From the NCBI GenBank assembly GCA_903932865.1, contig CAIZHQ010000012.1, positions 109,531 through 173,530 on the forward strand: 64,000 nt of DNA, given 5' to 3'. The position numbers were made by a program, and so were the translations under genes. Of this stretch, positions 1 to 9,161 are shown piece by piece. The notes below the pieces were generated by a model that worked only from the letters and a program-made list of their open reading frames with translations, was not told the origin of the DNA and did not search any database. Source of the DNA: an uncultured Burkholderiales bacterium (GTDB lineage Bacteria; Pseudomonadota; Gammaproteobacteria; Burkholderiales; Burkholderiaceae_C). The number at the start of each line of letters is the position of its first letter. Within the stretch, counting starts at the first letter, position 1.

Positions 1-420
1 AGTCAGGCTGTCGTCCACCCCTTTGTTCACCACCGGGAACACGACCCGGTCAAACATGGTGCCTGCCGAGGCTGCGTTGAACACTCCGGCTTCGGTCAGC
101 GCTCCTGTGGCGTCGCCTGCCGGATAGCTGGCAGTGAAGGTGAACACCTTGGTGCCAGCCGTGTGGGCGTAGGTGGCCGCATTGCGCTTGATTTCAGTGA
201 CCAGGGCCGTCTGGGTAGAGGCAGCGGCCGTGGAGCCGGTGCCCACCGCAATCCAGCCCATGACGCCTGGACGGCTGGCTGAGTTGCCAATGGCATCGGC
301 AACGAAGTCGAAGCCGCCGTTGACGATGATGTTGTCCTTGTGAACCACCTCGACTTCGCCCGTGGGCTTGGCAAGCAGCAGCGTGATCGAGCCCTTGATG
401 CTCATGCCTTCTTCAATCAT
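1..420 (-). CDS. Phage tail fibre/collar-like protein, 3' end beyond the window
   Basis: An open frame runs from an ATG at 418-420 to the left edge without a stop, giving about 140 visible residues. The translation opens MIEEGMSIKGSITLLL and later has VGTGSTAAASTQTALVTE and ALTEAGVFNAA. This glycine/threonine-rich pattern is seen in phage tail-fibre N-terminal domains. It is the last visible gene of the minus-strand late operon, after gpJ and separated from it by a hairpin terminator, which is where side tail fibres usually lie. An internal ATG at 405 is an alternative start. The C-terminal receptor-binding part is not visible, so host range cannot be judged. Confidence 0.7.
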   Translation of the reverse strand, partial: MIEEGMSIKGSITLLLAKPTGEVEVVHKDNIIVNGGFDFVADAIGNSASRPGVMGWIAVGTGSTAAASTQTALVTEIKRNAATYAHTAGTKVFTFTASYPAGDATGALTEAGVFNAASAGTMFDRVVFPVVNKGVDDSLT

Positions 421-436
421 GGAGTTTTCCGTTTCT

Positions 437-476
437 TTAAACAAAACGGGCGCTGCACCTTTCGATGCAACGCCCG
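437..476 (-). terminator. Intrinsic terminator between gpJ and the tail-fibre gene
   Basis: Read on the minus strand, a GC-rich stem (CGGGCG paired with CGCCCG, extended by TGCA/TGCA after one mismatch) closes a short loop at 447-476. It is followed at once by TTTTGTTT (443-436). It lies 23 bases after the gpJ stop and about 17 bases before the tail-fibre start, so fibre expression needs read-through, antitermination or its own promoter. Confidence 0.7.
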
Positions 477-498
477 GGTTGGGAACTGTAGTTTTGGT

Positions 499-3400
499 TC
501 AGTAAAGCTTGAGTGCCGTGTAACCGGCTGTGGGGAGCAGTGGGCTGTTTGCGCTTTGAACTTCTGCACTCATCTTTCCGATAAAGAGCCTGCGCTCTGA
601 GGCCGTCTGACACACGCCAATGCAAACTCGATCGCTCACGTTGACGGGGTATGGCACCACGATCCGGTTGAACAGGTGATCTTCCAGAAAGAAGCTGCCT
701 GTCACCGCATCAAACCCAACGAGCAAGCTCACCCCAGTGCCCGTCGCCATCCAGATGACCGAGGTGGTGATCTGATTCGGAATGAACCAGAAGCTCACAT
801 GGAACACCCCCGGAATGTTCACGCCCCAGGAGACCCTGGTCGTGTCCTTGATGAGCACGCCGCTGCCGTAGCGCCCGTCGCCATAGCTCACACCGACGGC
901 TTCACCGCTGGCGGGGTTGCCGTACCCAGCCAGTGCCCCATTGAGACGCCAGCCGTACAGCTCACCCGCCTGCAACGTGTCTTCCCGCGCCATCTGGAAG
1001 CGGGCCTCGATGCTTTTGAGAGCGCCGTCATAGGTCCACTGCCGTTTAGCAGCATTGCTGCTCCAGACATAGTTCGCCGTAGACCAGGTCTCCCGGTCGT
1101 CCAAAGTGGCCCCGATGCTGGCCAGCAGAGTGTTTTGCGCACGGTAGCTGGTGGGTAGATTCACCTCGAACAGGTATTCAGACTGCGCCACACCGCTGTC
1201 CATGCGCAGCACATCCAGACTGTTGACCGACTCGACCGAGGCGAAGTGTTTCACCCCGGGAAACCGGGTGGCTTGCGCATCGATGGTGACCAGCAGGTTG
1301 GCGTTCTGGGGCTGGGCCACCACGGTGGAGACGAAGGTGGCCTCCTCCGAGTAGATGCCGGGCGATGCGATCGCCTTGATCCAGAAATTGCGCTCACCGT
1401 CGAAGCCCGAGGGCAGCGTGAAGCTGCTGGACTTGACCTCGGCAATGAAGATCGAGGTGTCCCAGGCCGTGCCTTCGCGCAACTCATAGGCCACCACCTC
1501 CGGCTCGGCATTGGGCAGCCACCGAAACTCCAGCCGGTTAGCTGACTGCACCACATCGAACTGACGCACCGCAGCAGGCGCCAGCAGGGTCAACAGAAAG
1601 GTGGTGACGTGCTGGCTGTACTTGCCCGAGGTGTCGAAGGCCCGGATGAAGTAGTTGTACTGGCCAGATTCACTCTGGTCATGCACAAGCTGGGTACCTG
1701 CGGTCTGTCCAACCAAAGTGCCAGCATCCCAGCCGGTTCCCACGCGAACCTCGTACCCTGCCAGATCGGCATCGGTGTTGGCGCTCCAACTGAGCAGCAA
1801 ATCGGTCGTGCGACGCAGCACCACAAAGTCCTGCACATCATCGGGCGGCTGCAACTTGCCCAAGATGGTTTGACTCAGCGTGGCCGATGCCCCAAGCTTG
1901 CCGGACACCCCCACAGCCCGCACGGTGAACACATAGTCCCCGGCATCGGCGTTGCGGATTTCCAGATAAGTGGCCGAGACTCGGGGCAGCGTGACGGTGT
2001 TGCCACCATTGACCCGGTAGCTCACCTGGTACTCCAGGGCCCCGAAGACTTGCTCCCAGCCCACCTGGATGAGCACCAGTGCCTGGTCCTTGACCCGGTA
2101 CAGGCTCTCGGTGACTGATAGACCCGTGGGCGCCACTGGCGTAGTCGAGAGCACCGTGATGTCACGAGGCTGTAGAGCCAGGCCCTGCTCGATGGCGTCG
2201 TACTTGCTCGGGTTATGGGCCAACGCCGTGACCTCATGGATGCCCGGCTCGCTCTCGGCGACCTGCACCACCCTGAACAGTTGCGTCTCCACGTGCGTGG
2301 AAGCCAGCACCCAGATGGCACCCACCTGAGGTGCTGTGGAAAACGCACTGGTCACCCCGACCGTTCGGCCAGACAGAGATCCGACTTGGCGTTCCTCCAC
2401 CGCTCCCGTGGGCAGCAGCACAGAGATGCGCCATGAACCGGCGGGCAGGTCCTGGTCCAGCGTGACGCTCACCGTGGTGGCCGCAGCGATGCGCCCTCCC
2501 AAGCGCAGGCCACCCCGGCTGCTGTCTGCAACCTTGATGACATCGCCGGGGCGAACAACAGCGCCCTCCAGCCCCGTGCGGAACGTGATGATTTCCGATT
2601 CGGACTGCTCGGAGTAAAGCAGCCACTTGCCCACCCGGTTGGCCTGGCCACGGGAGGTGCAGCCCATGGCCACCACATCAGCCTGCACCACGCCATAACG
2701 TGCAATGCCTGCCATGTCTTCGACGTATTCCACCTTCTGGCGGTAGAAATCATCGGGGTCCACCCAGCTGACCAGAGCCACCGTGTGTCGGGCTTTGGCA
2801 GACGACCCTTGGTATGCGAATTCGCCATCGATGACGTTGGCTGCCGTGAACTGGTAGACGGGGTCCTGGGGCGCATCCTGCGTGACCGTGATTGCTCCGC
2901 CAGACCAATAAGCCATTCCCCGAAAGATCGAGGCCATGTCTTGCACCACCTTGTAGGCCTGCTCGCGGCTTTGCAGGTACAGGTTACAGGTGAAGCGCGG
3001 CTCATAGCCGCCCAGCCCATTGGGCACAAGCTCGTCACAGTAGCGGGCTACCCGGTACAGCGCCCACTTGTCCACTTGCGACTCGGGGATAAAACTGCCC
3101 AGCCCGTAGCGGGTGCTGGTCACAAGGTCATAGAAACACCAGGCAGGGTTGTCCGTCCAGGCCACCTTGAAGGTGCCGTCCCAAACCCCGGTGTACGACC
3201 GGGTCTCGGGAAAGTAGTTCGAGGGAATCCGAACCCGCAGGAGCTTTAGGTCATAGCTGCGCCGAGGAATCGAGGTGAACTGCGATGCATCCACCCGCAG
3301 GGCCATCAGCGCACTGTTGGGGTAGCGCAGTTTGCTTTCGATGACCTCGGTGTAGGACTCCAGAAACGTCTTGTTCTGCAGGCTGGTCTGCGTGGAGTCA

Positions 3401-4008
3401 GCCGTGATGCGGCGCAGGCGCACATCCCAGGGACCGATACCAGTCAAAGGGATGTAGTAACTGCGCTGGTAGCGCGAGGTGGTCTTGCCCGAGACCGTGT
3501 CCGAGAGAACCTGCACAAAGCCAGCGCCGTGCGCCTGCACATCGATCGCGTAGCTGACCGAGGTGCCGTTCAAGTCTCCGTTTGTCGTGTCCTGCAGCGA
3601 CAGGGTCGGGATGCTGACCTTGATGCGCACGGCATCCACATCCGGGTCGTTGATGGATCGCACCACCGGCTGGTTGGCCTTGCACTCCACACCGACGGCC
3701 ACCTCGTTTTCTACCGAGGAAAAACCTGGAACGTAGCTTTGCTGCTGAGTGCCGGGTCGTGTTTCGAGTGTGACGCCAGTGAAGTTGTAGCTGCCATCCG
3801 GGTTCTGGATCGGGGTGTCGTCGAGGTACACCGAGTGCAGGCCAGCAGCCAACCCTTCGATCTCACCTTCGCAGACCAGATCCACCACTCGGGCGTAGGC
3901 CTTGGAGCGCAGGCTGTCCGGCGCTTCCTGCGCCACACGGGCGCTACCGCCTCCACCTTTGCCGCCACCGCCCGCGCCAATGATCAGAGAAGTGCCATGG
4001 GTGCTCAT
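499..4008 (-). CDS. J: Phage host specificity protein J (central tail-tip protein)
   Basis: This 1169-residue protein is close to the length of lambda gpJ. It forms the central tail tip and contacts the host receptor. The N-terminus has a glycine-rich stretch and then RSKAYARVVDLVCEGEIEGL, typical of the gpJ family. Fibronectin type III-like repeats follow at roughly residues 620-870, with a beta-rich, LamG-like C-terminal part after about residue 1000. The ATG at 4008 overlaps the gpI stop by 4 bp. It is followed by a terminator. The order gpL, gpK, gpI, gpJ matches lambdoid tails. The C-terminal receptor-binding part is usually the most variable, so host specificity cannot be predicted. Confidence 0.95.
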   Translation of the reverse strand: MSTHGTSLIIGAGGGGKGGGGSARVAQEAPDSLRSKAYARVVDLVCEGEIEGLAAGLHSVYLDDTPIQNPDGSYNFTGVTLETRPGTQQQSYVPGFSSVENEVAVGVECKANQPVVRSINDPDVDAVRIKVSIPTLSLQDTTNGDLNGTSVSYAIDVQAHGAGFVQVLSDTVSGKTTSRYQRSYYIPLTGIGPWDVRLRRITADSTQTSLQNKTFLESYTEVIESKLRYPNSALMALRVDASQFTSIPRRSYDLKLLRVRIPSNYFPETRSYTGVWDGTFKVAWTDNPAWCFYDLVTSTRYGLGSFIPESQVDKWALYRVARYCDELVPNGLGGYEPRFTCNLYLQSREQAYKVVQDMASIFRGMAYWSGGAITVTQDAPQDPVYQFTAANVIDGEFAYQGSSAKARHTVALVSWVDPDDFYRQKVEYVEDMAGIARYGVVQADVVAMGCTSRGQANRVGKWLLYSEQSESEIITFRTGLEGAVVRPGDVIKVADSSRGGLRLGGRIAAATTVSVTLDQDLPAGSWRISVLLPTGAVEERQVGSLSGRTVGVTSAFSTAPQVGAIWVLASTHVETQLFRVVQVAESEPGIHEVTALAHNPSKYDAIEQGLALQPRDITVLSTTPVAPTGLSVTESLYRVKDQALVLIQVGWEQVFGALEYQVSYRVNGGNTVTLPRVSATYLEIRNADAGDYVFTVRAVGVSGKLGASATLSQTILGKLQPPDDVQDFVVLRRTTDLLLSWSANTDADLAGYEVRVGTGWDAGTLVGQTAGTQLVHDQSESGQYNYFIRAFDTSGKYSQHVTTFLLTLLAPAAVRQFDVVQSANRLEFRWLPNAEPEVVAYELREGTAWDTSIFIAEVKSSSFTLPSGFDGERNFWIKAIASPGIYSEEATFVSTVVAQPQNANLLVTIDAQATRFPGVKHFASVESVNSLDVLRMDSGVAQSEYLFEVNLPTSYRAQNTLLASIGATLDDRETWSTANYVWSSNAAKRQWTYDGALKSIEARFQMAREDTLQAGELYGWRLNGALAGYGNPASGEAVGVSYGDGRYGSGVLIKDTTRVSWGVNIPGVFHVSFWFIPNQITTSVIWMATGTGVSLLVGFDAVTGSFFLEDHLFNRIVVPYPVNVSDRVCIGVCQTASERRLFIGKMSAEVQSANSPLLPTAGYTALKLY

Positions 4009-4598
4009 ATCGGGATCTCATCCACATCAATGCCCGCGCTGATCACGGCCGAACCGACGATGAGGCGGCCATAGCCCACCGGCACAGGGTGTCCCTGCGC
4101 CGTGGTGTTGACCGCCCCGTTGAAGACATAACTGGGCTGGTTCTCAGGTCGCTCGGACGGGTCCTGCGCCTTGGCCGTTGGAGCAATCATCTGGGCCACA
4201 CCTCCCAAGATCATGGATGTGCCCACCGAATACAAAGTGGCCTGGGACAAGAAAGAGCCTGCCGCTGCCCAGCCCATCGGGTTCCACCAAGACACTGCGA
4301 TGAGGGCTGCTCCTAATAGGATCTGGCCTAGACCGTTACCACCTGCCCCTGATACGACCGGGGCGATGGTGATGCGTTGCTGGCCACTGGGCTCGTGCAA
4401 CCGCTCCAAGCTCAAAGCATCACGTCCGGCCAGTACCCGGAAGCCCACACCGCGCTCACCTGAGGCCACAAGTTCTCGCTCAAAGCCGGGAAAGTTGGCG
4501 CACAGGGCGCGCACAGCCTCAGCGGCTGAAGCCACTGCCATCCTGTGGCGTCGCCCAAAGCGCTTGCCCAGTTCACCGAGAAGAAGAATCGTGACCAT
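4005..4598 (-). CDS. I: Phage tail assembly protein I
   Basis: This 197-residue protein has the lambda gpI layout. A ubiquitin-like N-terminal half (MVTILLLGELGKRFGRRHRM) is followed by a glycine-rich, hydrophobic central stretch (about residues 85-140) and a C-terminal segment ending in VGSAVISAGIDVDEIPI. gpI acts in assembly of the tail tip with gpJ, gpK and gpL. The gene overlaps the end of gpK by 26 bp and the start of gpJ by 4 bp, which suggests translational coupling. Confidence 0.9.
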   Translation of the reverse strand: MVTILLLGELGKRFGRRHRMAVASAAEAVRALCANFPGFERELVASGERGVGFRVLAGRDALSLERLHEPSGQQRITIAPVVSGAGGNGLGQILLGAALIAVSWWNPMGWAAAGSFLSQATLYSVGTSMILGGVAQMIAPTAKAQDPSERPENQPSYVFNGAVNTTAQGHPVPVGYGRLIVGSAVISAGIDVDEIPI

Positions 4599-5301
4599 GC
4601 AGGAAATCGTGTCTCAAGGTGTGGGTAGTGATCTTTTGCCAATAGCCGCCGTACACATCCCGGCTGGACAGGCGGCCCTGCAGGTGGTGCAAGATGAGTC
4701 CGTCGCCCAGGTAGATGGCAGCGTGATTCGGTACAGGCGATGCGACTTGCATCAGCAGGACATCGCCCGGATTCATGTCGGAGGCCTCCACCACATGGAA
4801 ACCTGCGCCAGCGAAGTTGTCCAGGTACAGGTTCCCGCCGCGCTTCCACCACTCGTCAAAGCGTGCGAAATTTGGCAGGTCAATGCCGCGCTCCTGGGCG
4901 TACCAGTCTCGGATCAGCGAGTAGCAGTCGAGCACACCATGGGACCATTCGCGCCCGACTAGCGGTGCGACATAGCCTTGCGGGTGCAGCACAGTCCACT
5001 GCGCAGCCGGGAAACTTGCAATGAACCAGGGCAGCGCCGTGGCTTCGCAAGCCACCCGGTCGGCCTGGCTAGGCTCAGGGCTCAAGTTGGGGTGGGAATG
5101 AAACACCCCCACGATCTCGCCGAGCTGGTCAGCGCACACATAGTCCTCGGGGTGGATCACGAACTGGTCAGTTCCCACACCGATGTTGCGGCAGGAGACA
5201 TAGGTCTCACGCCCTTTGCGGATGACCAGCAGGCCACAGGCTTCGCGGGGAAACTCCCGAGCAGCATGGGCCAGCGCCAGCGTCTGGTTAACTTCAAGCA
5301 T
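4573..5301 (-). CDS. K: Tail tip assembly protein K: JAMM plus NlpC/P60 peptidase domains
   Basis: From the ATG at 5301 the protein has 242 residues and two enzymatic domains, as in lambda gpK. The N-terminal Mov34/JAMM metallopeptidase shows E20 and the zinc motif H68-x-H70-x7-S78-x2-D81. The C-terminal NlpC/P60 domain has the cysteine of DCYSLIRDWY (C126) and the histidine of NHAAIYLG (H193). The protein is thought to process tail-tip components or cut peptidoglycan on entry. An upstream in-frame extension exists, but this start overlaps the gpL stop and begins at the conserved N-terminus. Confidence 0.92.
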   Translation of the reverse strand: MLEVNQTLALAHAAREFPREACGLLVIRKGRETYVSCRNIGVGTDQFVIHPEDYVCADQLGEIVGVFHSHPNLSPEPSQADRVACEATALPWFIASFPAAQWTVLHPQGYVAPLVGREWSHGVLDCYSLIRDWYAQERGIDLPNFARFDEWWKRGGNLYLDNFAGAGFHVVEASDMNPGDVLLMQVASPVPNHAAIYLGDGLILHHLQGRLSSRDVYGGYWQKITTHTLRHDFLHGHDSSSR

Positions 5302-6005
5302 CACCGGATCAACCCCGCTGCAGGAAACCCGCCAAAGGGCAGTGCGGCGTTCGCCCCGAAGCGCTTCTGGCAGGACACCAGTCGTTTGCCACAAGCATCC
5401 TGTGCGCGAGAGCTCACGGTTTCGTCATTGGCATTGAAGTACGCCGTGCCGGTGTAACCACATTCAGAGCCACGGTAGAGCCAAGGACAGACGTTTTGCA
5501 CGATCTGCCGCCGGGGCAGAGACACCCCTTCCAAATCAAAGGCAGCAGCTAACTCGAACTCGACCACCTCGCGGGTTTCACGCGACTTGCGGTCAATGAA
5601 ATACACATCGTCGGCAAACTCGGCTGAAGGATCGGCCGTGGGGTTGGCCCCAGAGACAAAGTTCACCGCATCCAGGTACTTCAGGAGCGTGCGCTTTCTG
5701 GTGACTTTGGCCCCCACCAGGTCTTGGTAGGACAGGATGAGCGCGGTGATGCTGCCTGTGACGTTGGCCACCTTGAGCTTGGGGCGCGGCACCTGACCGT
5801 TGCCGTTGAACTCGAAGCCTTCGGCTTGAATGGGAAACGGCTCGTAGGTGTTGCCCTGCCAGACTACCTGACGGCGCAGCTCATTGGTACCCGCGTGAAA
5901 CCGAACCACCCCCTCGTTGAAGAAAGACAGGTCCAGAACAAAGAGCTCGATGTCCGCACTCGGGGCCAGTTTCTGAATTTCTGAGGTGATCGCTTGAGAT
6001 GTCAT
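5301..6005 (-). CDS. L: Phage minor tail protein L (iron-sulfur type)
   Basis: This 234-residue protein has the lambda gpL layout. A beta-rich N-terminal half is followed by a C-terminal half with four cysteines, C173, C182, C205 and C212, in the spacing expected for the [4Fe-4S] site described in gpL proteins. gpL is part of the tail tip that lies against gpM and gpJ. The start overlaps the gpM stop by 4 bp and the end overlaps the gpK start, which marks one translationally coupled tail-tip operon. Confidence 0.92.
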   Translation of the reverse strand: MTSQAITSEIQKLAPSADIELFVLDLSFFNEGVVRFHAGTNELRRQVVWQGNTYEPFPIQAEGFEFNGNGQVPRPKLKVANVTGSITALILSYQDLVGAKVTRKRTLLKYLDAVNFVSGANPTADPSAEFADDVYFIDRKSRETREVVEFELAAAFDLEGVSLPRRQIVQNVCPWLYRGSECGYTGTAYFNANDETVSSRAQDACGKRLVSCQKRFGANAALPFGGFPAAGLIR

Positions 6006-6352
6006 GACAGATCAAACACCTGCCTGAAGGTGGCGTGGATGTTTTCCAGATTAGGTTCTTCGATGCTGCGGCTCCACTCCTCACAGAGGAACTTGCCCAC
6101 AATGCCGCTCGGGGTGATCCAGTCAAAGGACTGCACCGCGCCCCGTGCGCGCAAAAAGTTGTCGATCGCAGCAGCCTCTACCGTGGACTTGCCCCGGAAC
6201 TCGAGAGACCAGACCTCGGGTTGGGTGTTGATGCCGAAGGCCAGACGCTGCTCGTACCCGTCCCCAAAGGAGACCTTGCGGACATTGGGTTTGACGGTGA
6301 GGGATGCCCCGATCGAGGCGATCCATGTGAATGTGGAGGTCAATGTCGCCAT
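6002..6352 (-). CDS. M: Phage minor tail protein M
   Basis: The 116-residue length and the motif FGDGYEQRLAFGIN are characteristic of the gpM family, a tail-tip component that joins the distal tail tube to gpL. It starts 18 bp after the tape measure gene stop and ends overlapping gpL. No unusual features were seen. Confidence 0.92.
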   Translation of the reverse strand: MATLTSTFTWIASIGASLTVKPNVRKVSFGDGYEQRLAFGINTQPEVWSLEFRGKSTVEAAAIDNFLRARGAVQSFDWITPSGIVGKFLCEEWSRSIEEPNLENIHATFRQVFDLS

Positions 6353-6370
6353 GAAAAATCCTTCAACAGA

Positions 6371-8815
6371 TCACTGACGACGCGGGTCCAGCAGACCACC
6401 GGCCCGTTTTTGGTTGAGCAACTCCTGGCGCACTGCGCTGGAAATGGCCCGACCCAGTTCCTTACCTTCACCGGCATTGGTGGTCACCCCGCCTTCGACC
6501 ACATTGACCGAGACGTTGAAAACGTCCCCGCCCCCGGCTGAGGACTGGTTCATGGTCACGGGAATCGAGCGACCATCGGGCAGCGGCACATAGGCCTCGG
6601 CCATGGAGCCCTCGCCAAAGACCGCCAACTGCGGCGTAGTGGCAACCCCGCCACTGGCATACGCCCGCAGCGGCAAGGGACCCGAAGAGGTCATGACTCC
6701 GCCATCCGCAAAGCCAAACAGACTGCCCAGCGCCTTGGCCATAGGGAGCGTGACCGCTCGCTGGATCTGGATGCGGATCAAGTCAGAGATGATGGAAGTG
6801 GCCAGCGACTTGAAGTCGAGCTTGCCGGTCATCACAAAGTTGGTGAGCGCATCCGTCATGCCGTTGAAGGCCTTGGTGGTCACCGCCTCTATCTGCTTGC
6901 CCACCTGCTCGGTTTCTTCACCGAGGGTGCGCAGCGCTTTGGCAAACCCAGCGCCTGGGTCTGACAACTCCAGCGCCCGTTGGCCCAGGAGCTTTGCGCC
7001 ATCGGCCGCCTGGCGGGCAGCCTCTTCAATCCGGCGAAACGACTCGGCCAACTTGTCATTGCCGGGGGTGGCTTCCACCATTTCCCGGGCCTTGGCCGCA
7101 AAGTCGGCCAGCTCGTCTGCACTGGATTTTCGTGCAGCCGACAGACGGCGCAATGCGTCGATCTCGCTGATCGAGCCCGTCTCGCGCAGGACCTTGATCT
7201 GCTCTTCGGTCGAGCGCAACTGGCCCTGGCTTCTGGCCACCTGCTCTTGCAGGTCCTTGAGCGTTTCGCCGGGAAGCTTGATTTCGCGCTCGAGGTTGGA
7301 CTGCTGAGCCTCGCGCTCGAGCTTTTCTCGGCGCAGGGTGATCTCCGAGAGCTTGTCCTGAAGTTTGAGTTTGTCCTGGGTGGTCTTGGCAACTGTTGCC
7401 AAGCCACGTCTGAGGATCGACTCCTCCTGCGCATACAGCTCTCCCAGGCGGTCTGTGAATTCCTGTTGAGCGTTCAGCCGTGCCTCGCTGGCTTCCTTGT
7501 AGCTGATGTAGCCCTGACCCTCATAGAGATCGATGATCTTTTGCCGGTCCTTCAAGAGACCCGTTTCCACATCAGTCAGGCCTTGCAGCTGCTTGATGTC
7601 GCTCTCGATCTTGGCCATGGCTGCAGCAGTGAGCGCGCCCGTGGCCGAGTTGTAGTTGAGCTTGGGCTTGGCGGCTTCACCGGCCGCTTCGGTCTCGCCA
7701 CGGTTGATGGCGTCGAACCGCTCTTTGACCGCATCGGCCAGGAGCGGCATCTTCCACAGGTCAACATAGGTCTGGTTGGCCTTCTCGACGATCGCATTGC
7801 GTTTTTCCAATGCGGTCTTGAGAGTGGCCTGGTTCTCCTCGGAGAACGGGTTCAGCCCCTTGCCACCAGCGAGGAATGTGCCGAGCAATTCGATGTCGGC
7901 CCAGACCGCCTCGAAGCTGCCCATGACCGCCTTGGCCATCTGGATCACACCACGCAAGGCATCGATCACGATGGCAATGCCGTAGGCCGTGTCCTGCGCC
8001 CAGGTCTTGAGCGTGCCATCGTCGCGCAGCTTGACCATAGCATCGGCCGTGTTGTGGGTGCCCAGCATCACGGCTTTGAGCTCGCCGACCAACTCTTCAA
8101 GGGCTGGGAGCGCCGCCGTCACGATGGTTTGGGCCACAAAGTTGTGTTCGGCCCGCATCCGGCCCAGAGCTTTGGAGGCTTTTTCGGCCGATTCGATCTC
8201 GGCCTCGGTGAGTCGGATGTTGAGATCCTGGTTGGCGGCCAAGTCCTTGAGGAAAGGCAGCAACCCTGCCCCAGACTTGCCAAACAGTTCAAGCGCAATG
8301 GCCGTCTTGCCCGCCCCGTCCTCGAAGTTCGAGAGCTTCAGGGCAATGTCATTCATGACCTCGGCCGGATCGCGCAGGTTACCCCCCGCATCCTTGGCCT
8401 TGATGCCCAAATACTGCAGGGCCTGCGAGGCCCCTTTGGTTTCGTCATCGACTCCTGCCAGTCCCTTGGAGAGCTTGGTAAGACCCACCCCAATCTGCTC
8501 CATGGCCACACCAGAAATGGTGGCCACCGGCGCAAAGCCGGACAGAGCCGTGGCGCTTGCCCCGGTCTGCTCGGCCAAGTCCTGCAGGGCGGCCACCGTT
8601 TCCAGTGTGTGGGCCACCAACTCCTTGAGCGCCCCCACCGACTCGACACCGATGGCGATGGCAAAGGTGGTCTTGGCGACCTCGGCCACCTTCTCCAGGG
8701 AGCCACGCATGGATTCGGCGTGGCGCTCCAACAGCAGCGCACTCTTGCCCAAATCCTCGCGGAAATCGGCCGTTTCCGCTGCGAGTTTGATCACCAGGGA
8801 GCCGATATCAGCCAT
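6371..8815 (-). CDS. H: Phage tail tape measure protein
   Basis: This 814-residue protein sets tail length and is ejected with the DNA. The N-terminus (MADIGSLVIKLAAETADF) is typical of lambdoid tape measures. The middle is long and helical, with charged, coiled-coil-prone segments around residues 440-620 and small hydrophobic segments near 280-300. The C-terminus has the conserved FADGGVMTSSGPLPLRAYA and FGEGSMAEAYVPLPDGRSIP motifs. It starts 14 bp after the gpT reading frame ends, as expected after the G/T chaperone pair. Confidence 0.95.
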   Translation of the reverse strand: MADIGSLVIKLAAETADFREDLGKSALLLERHAESMRGSLEKVAEVAKTTFAIAIGVESVGALKELVAHTLETVAALQDLAEQTGASATALSGFAPVATISGVAMEQIGVGLTKLSKGLAGVDDETKGASQALQYLGIKAKDAGGNLRDPAEVMNDIALKLSNFEDGAGKTAIALELFGKSGAGLLPFLKDLAANQDLNIRLTEAEIESAEKASKALGRMRAEHNFVAQTIVTAALPALEELVGELKAVMLGTHNTADAMVKLRDDGTLKTWAQDTAYGIAIVIDALRGVIQMAKAVMGSFEAVWADIELLGTFLAGGKGLNPFSEENQATLKTALEKRNAIVEKANQTYVDLWKMPLLADAVKERFDAINRGETEAAGEAAKPKLNYNSATGALTAAAMAKIESDIKQLQGLTDVETGLLKDRQKIIDLYEGQGYISYKEASEARLNAQQEFTDRLGELYAQEESILRRGLATVAKTTQDKLKLQDKLSEITLRREKLEREAQQSNLEREIKLPGETLKDLQEQVARSQGQLRSTEEQIKVLRETGSISEIDALRRLSAARKSSADELADFAAKAREMVEATPGNDKLAESFRRIEEAARQAADGAKLLGQRALELSDPGAGFAKALRTLGEETEQVGKQIEAVTTKAFNGMTDALTNFVMTGKLDFKSLATSIISDLIRIQIQRAVTLPMAKALGSLFGFADGGVMTSSGPLPLRAYASGGVATTPQLAVFGEGSMAEAYVPLPDGRSIPVTMNQSSAGGGDVFNVSVNVVEGGVTTNAGEGKELGRAISSAVRQELLNQKRAGGLLDPRRQ

Positions 8816-8829
8816 GTTGCTTGCCTACT

Positions 8830-9138
8830 TTATGCGCGAACTTTGTGCGCGAACATGGCCTTGAATCGGGCCACATTGAGCTGGGTTTCATCTTGAGGTT
8901 GGTGGGATTTCGGCTTTTCGAGGAATGGCATGAAGTCTTCAGGCTTGAATGGCGCCGCGTCCTTGGCACGGTGGGCATTTGCAAACGTGGAGGCCACCAC
9001 ACCCGATCTGTAATCGGCCCGGTAATCCCCAAAGGGCTCAAGCTGGTAGTACGCCATCCACTCGGTCAGCTCGTCCGAGCCCATCGATGCGAGCATCTTG
9101 CGCACCGGCAGGCCCAAAGCCAGCGCCAGCCGGAACAC
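8830..9138 (-). CDS. T: Tail assembly protein T, expressed as the -1 frameshift extension of gpG
   Basis: The frame contains RLALALGLPVRKMLASMGSD and ELTEWMAYYQLEPFG, the hallmark of the gpT/DUF4035 family. The only start codon near the conserved N-terminus is a weak GTG at 9138. The same frame stays open upstream to the AAAAAAC heptamer at 9168-9174, encoding RLIAHPSRRFVF, which other T domains carry just before RLALAL. The real product is therefore probably a gpG-T fusion made by -1 slippage, as in lambda. gpGT is a chaperone that loads tube protein on the tape measure. Confidence 0.85.
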   Translation of the reverse strand: MFRLALALGLPVRKMLASMGSDELTEWMAYYQLEPFGDYRADYRSGVVASTFANAHRAKDAAPFKPEDFMPFLEKPKSHQPQDETQLNVARFKAMFAHKVRA

Positions 9139-9161
9139 AAAGCGCCGCGAGGGATGGGCGA

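Noticed and set aside
6980..8896. A long plus-strand open frame of more than 600 codons across the tape measure gene
   Set aside because: It is antisense to a clear tape measure protein, has no family signal and results from the GC-rich codon pattern of the gene below it.
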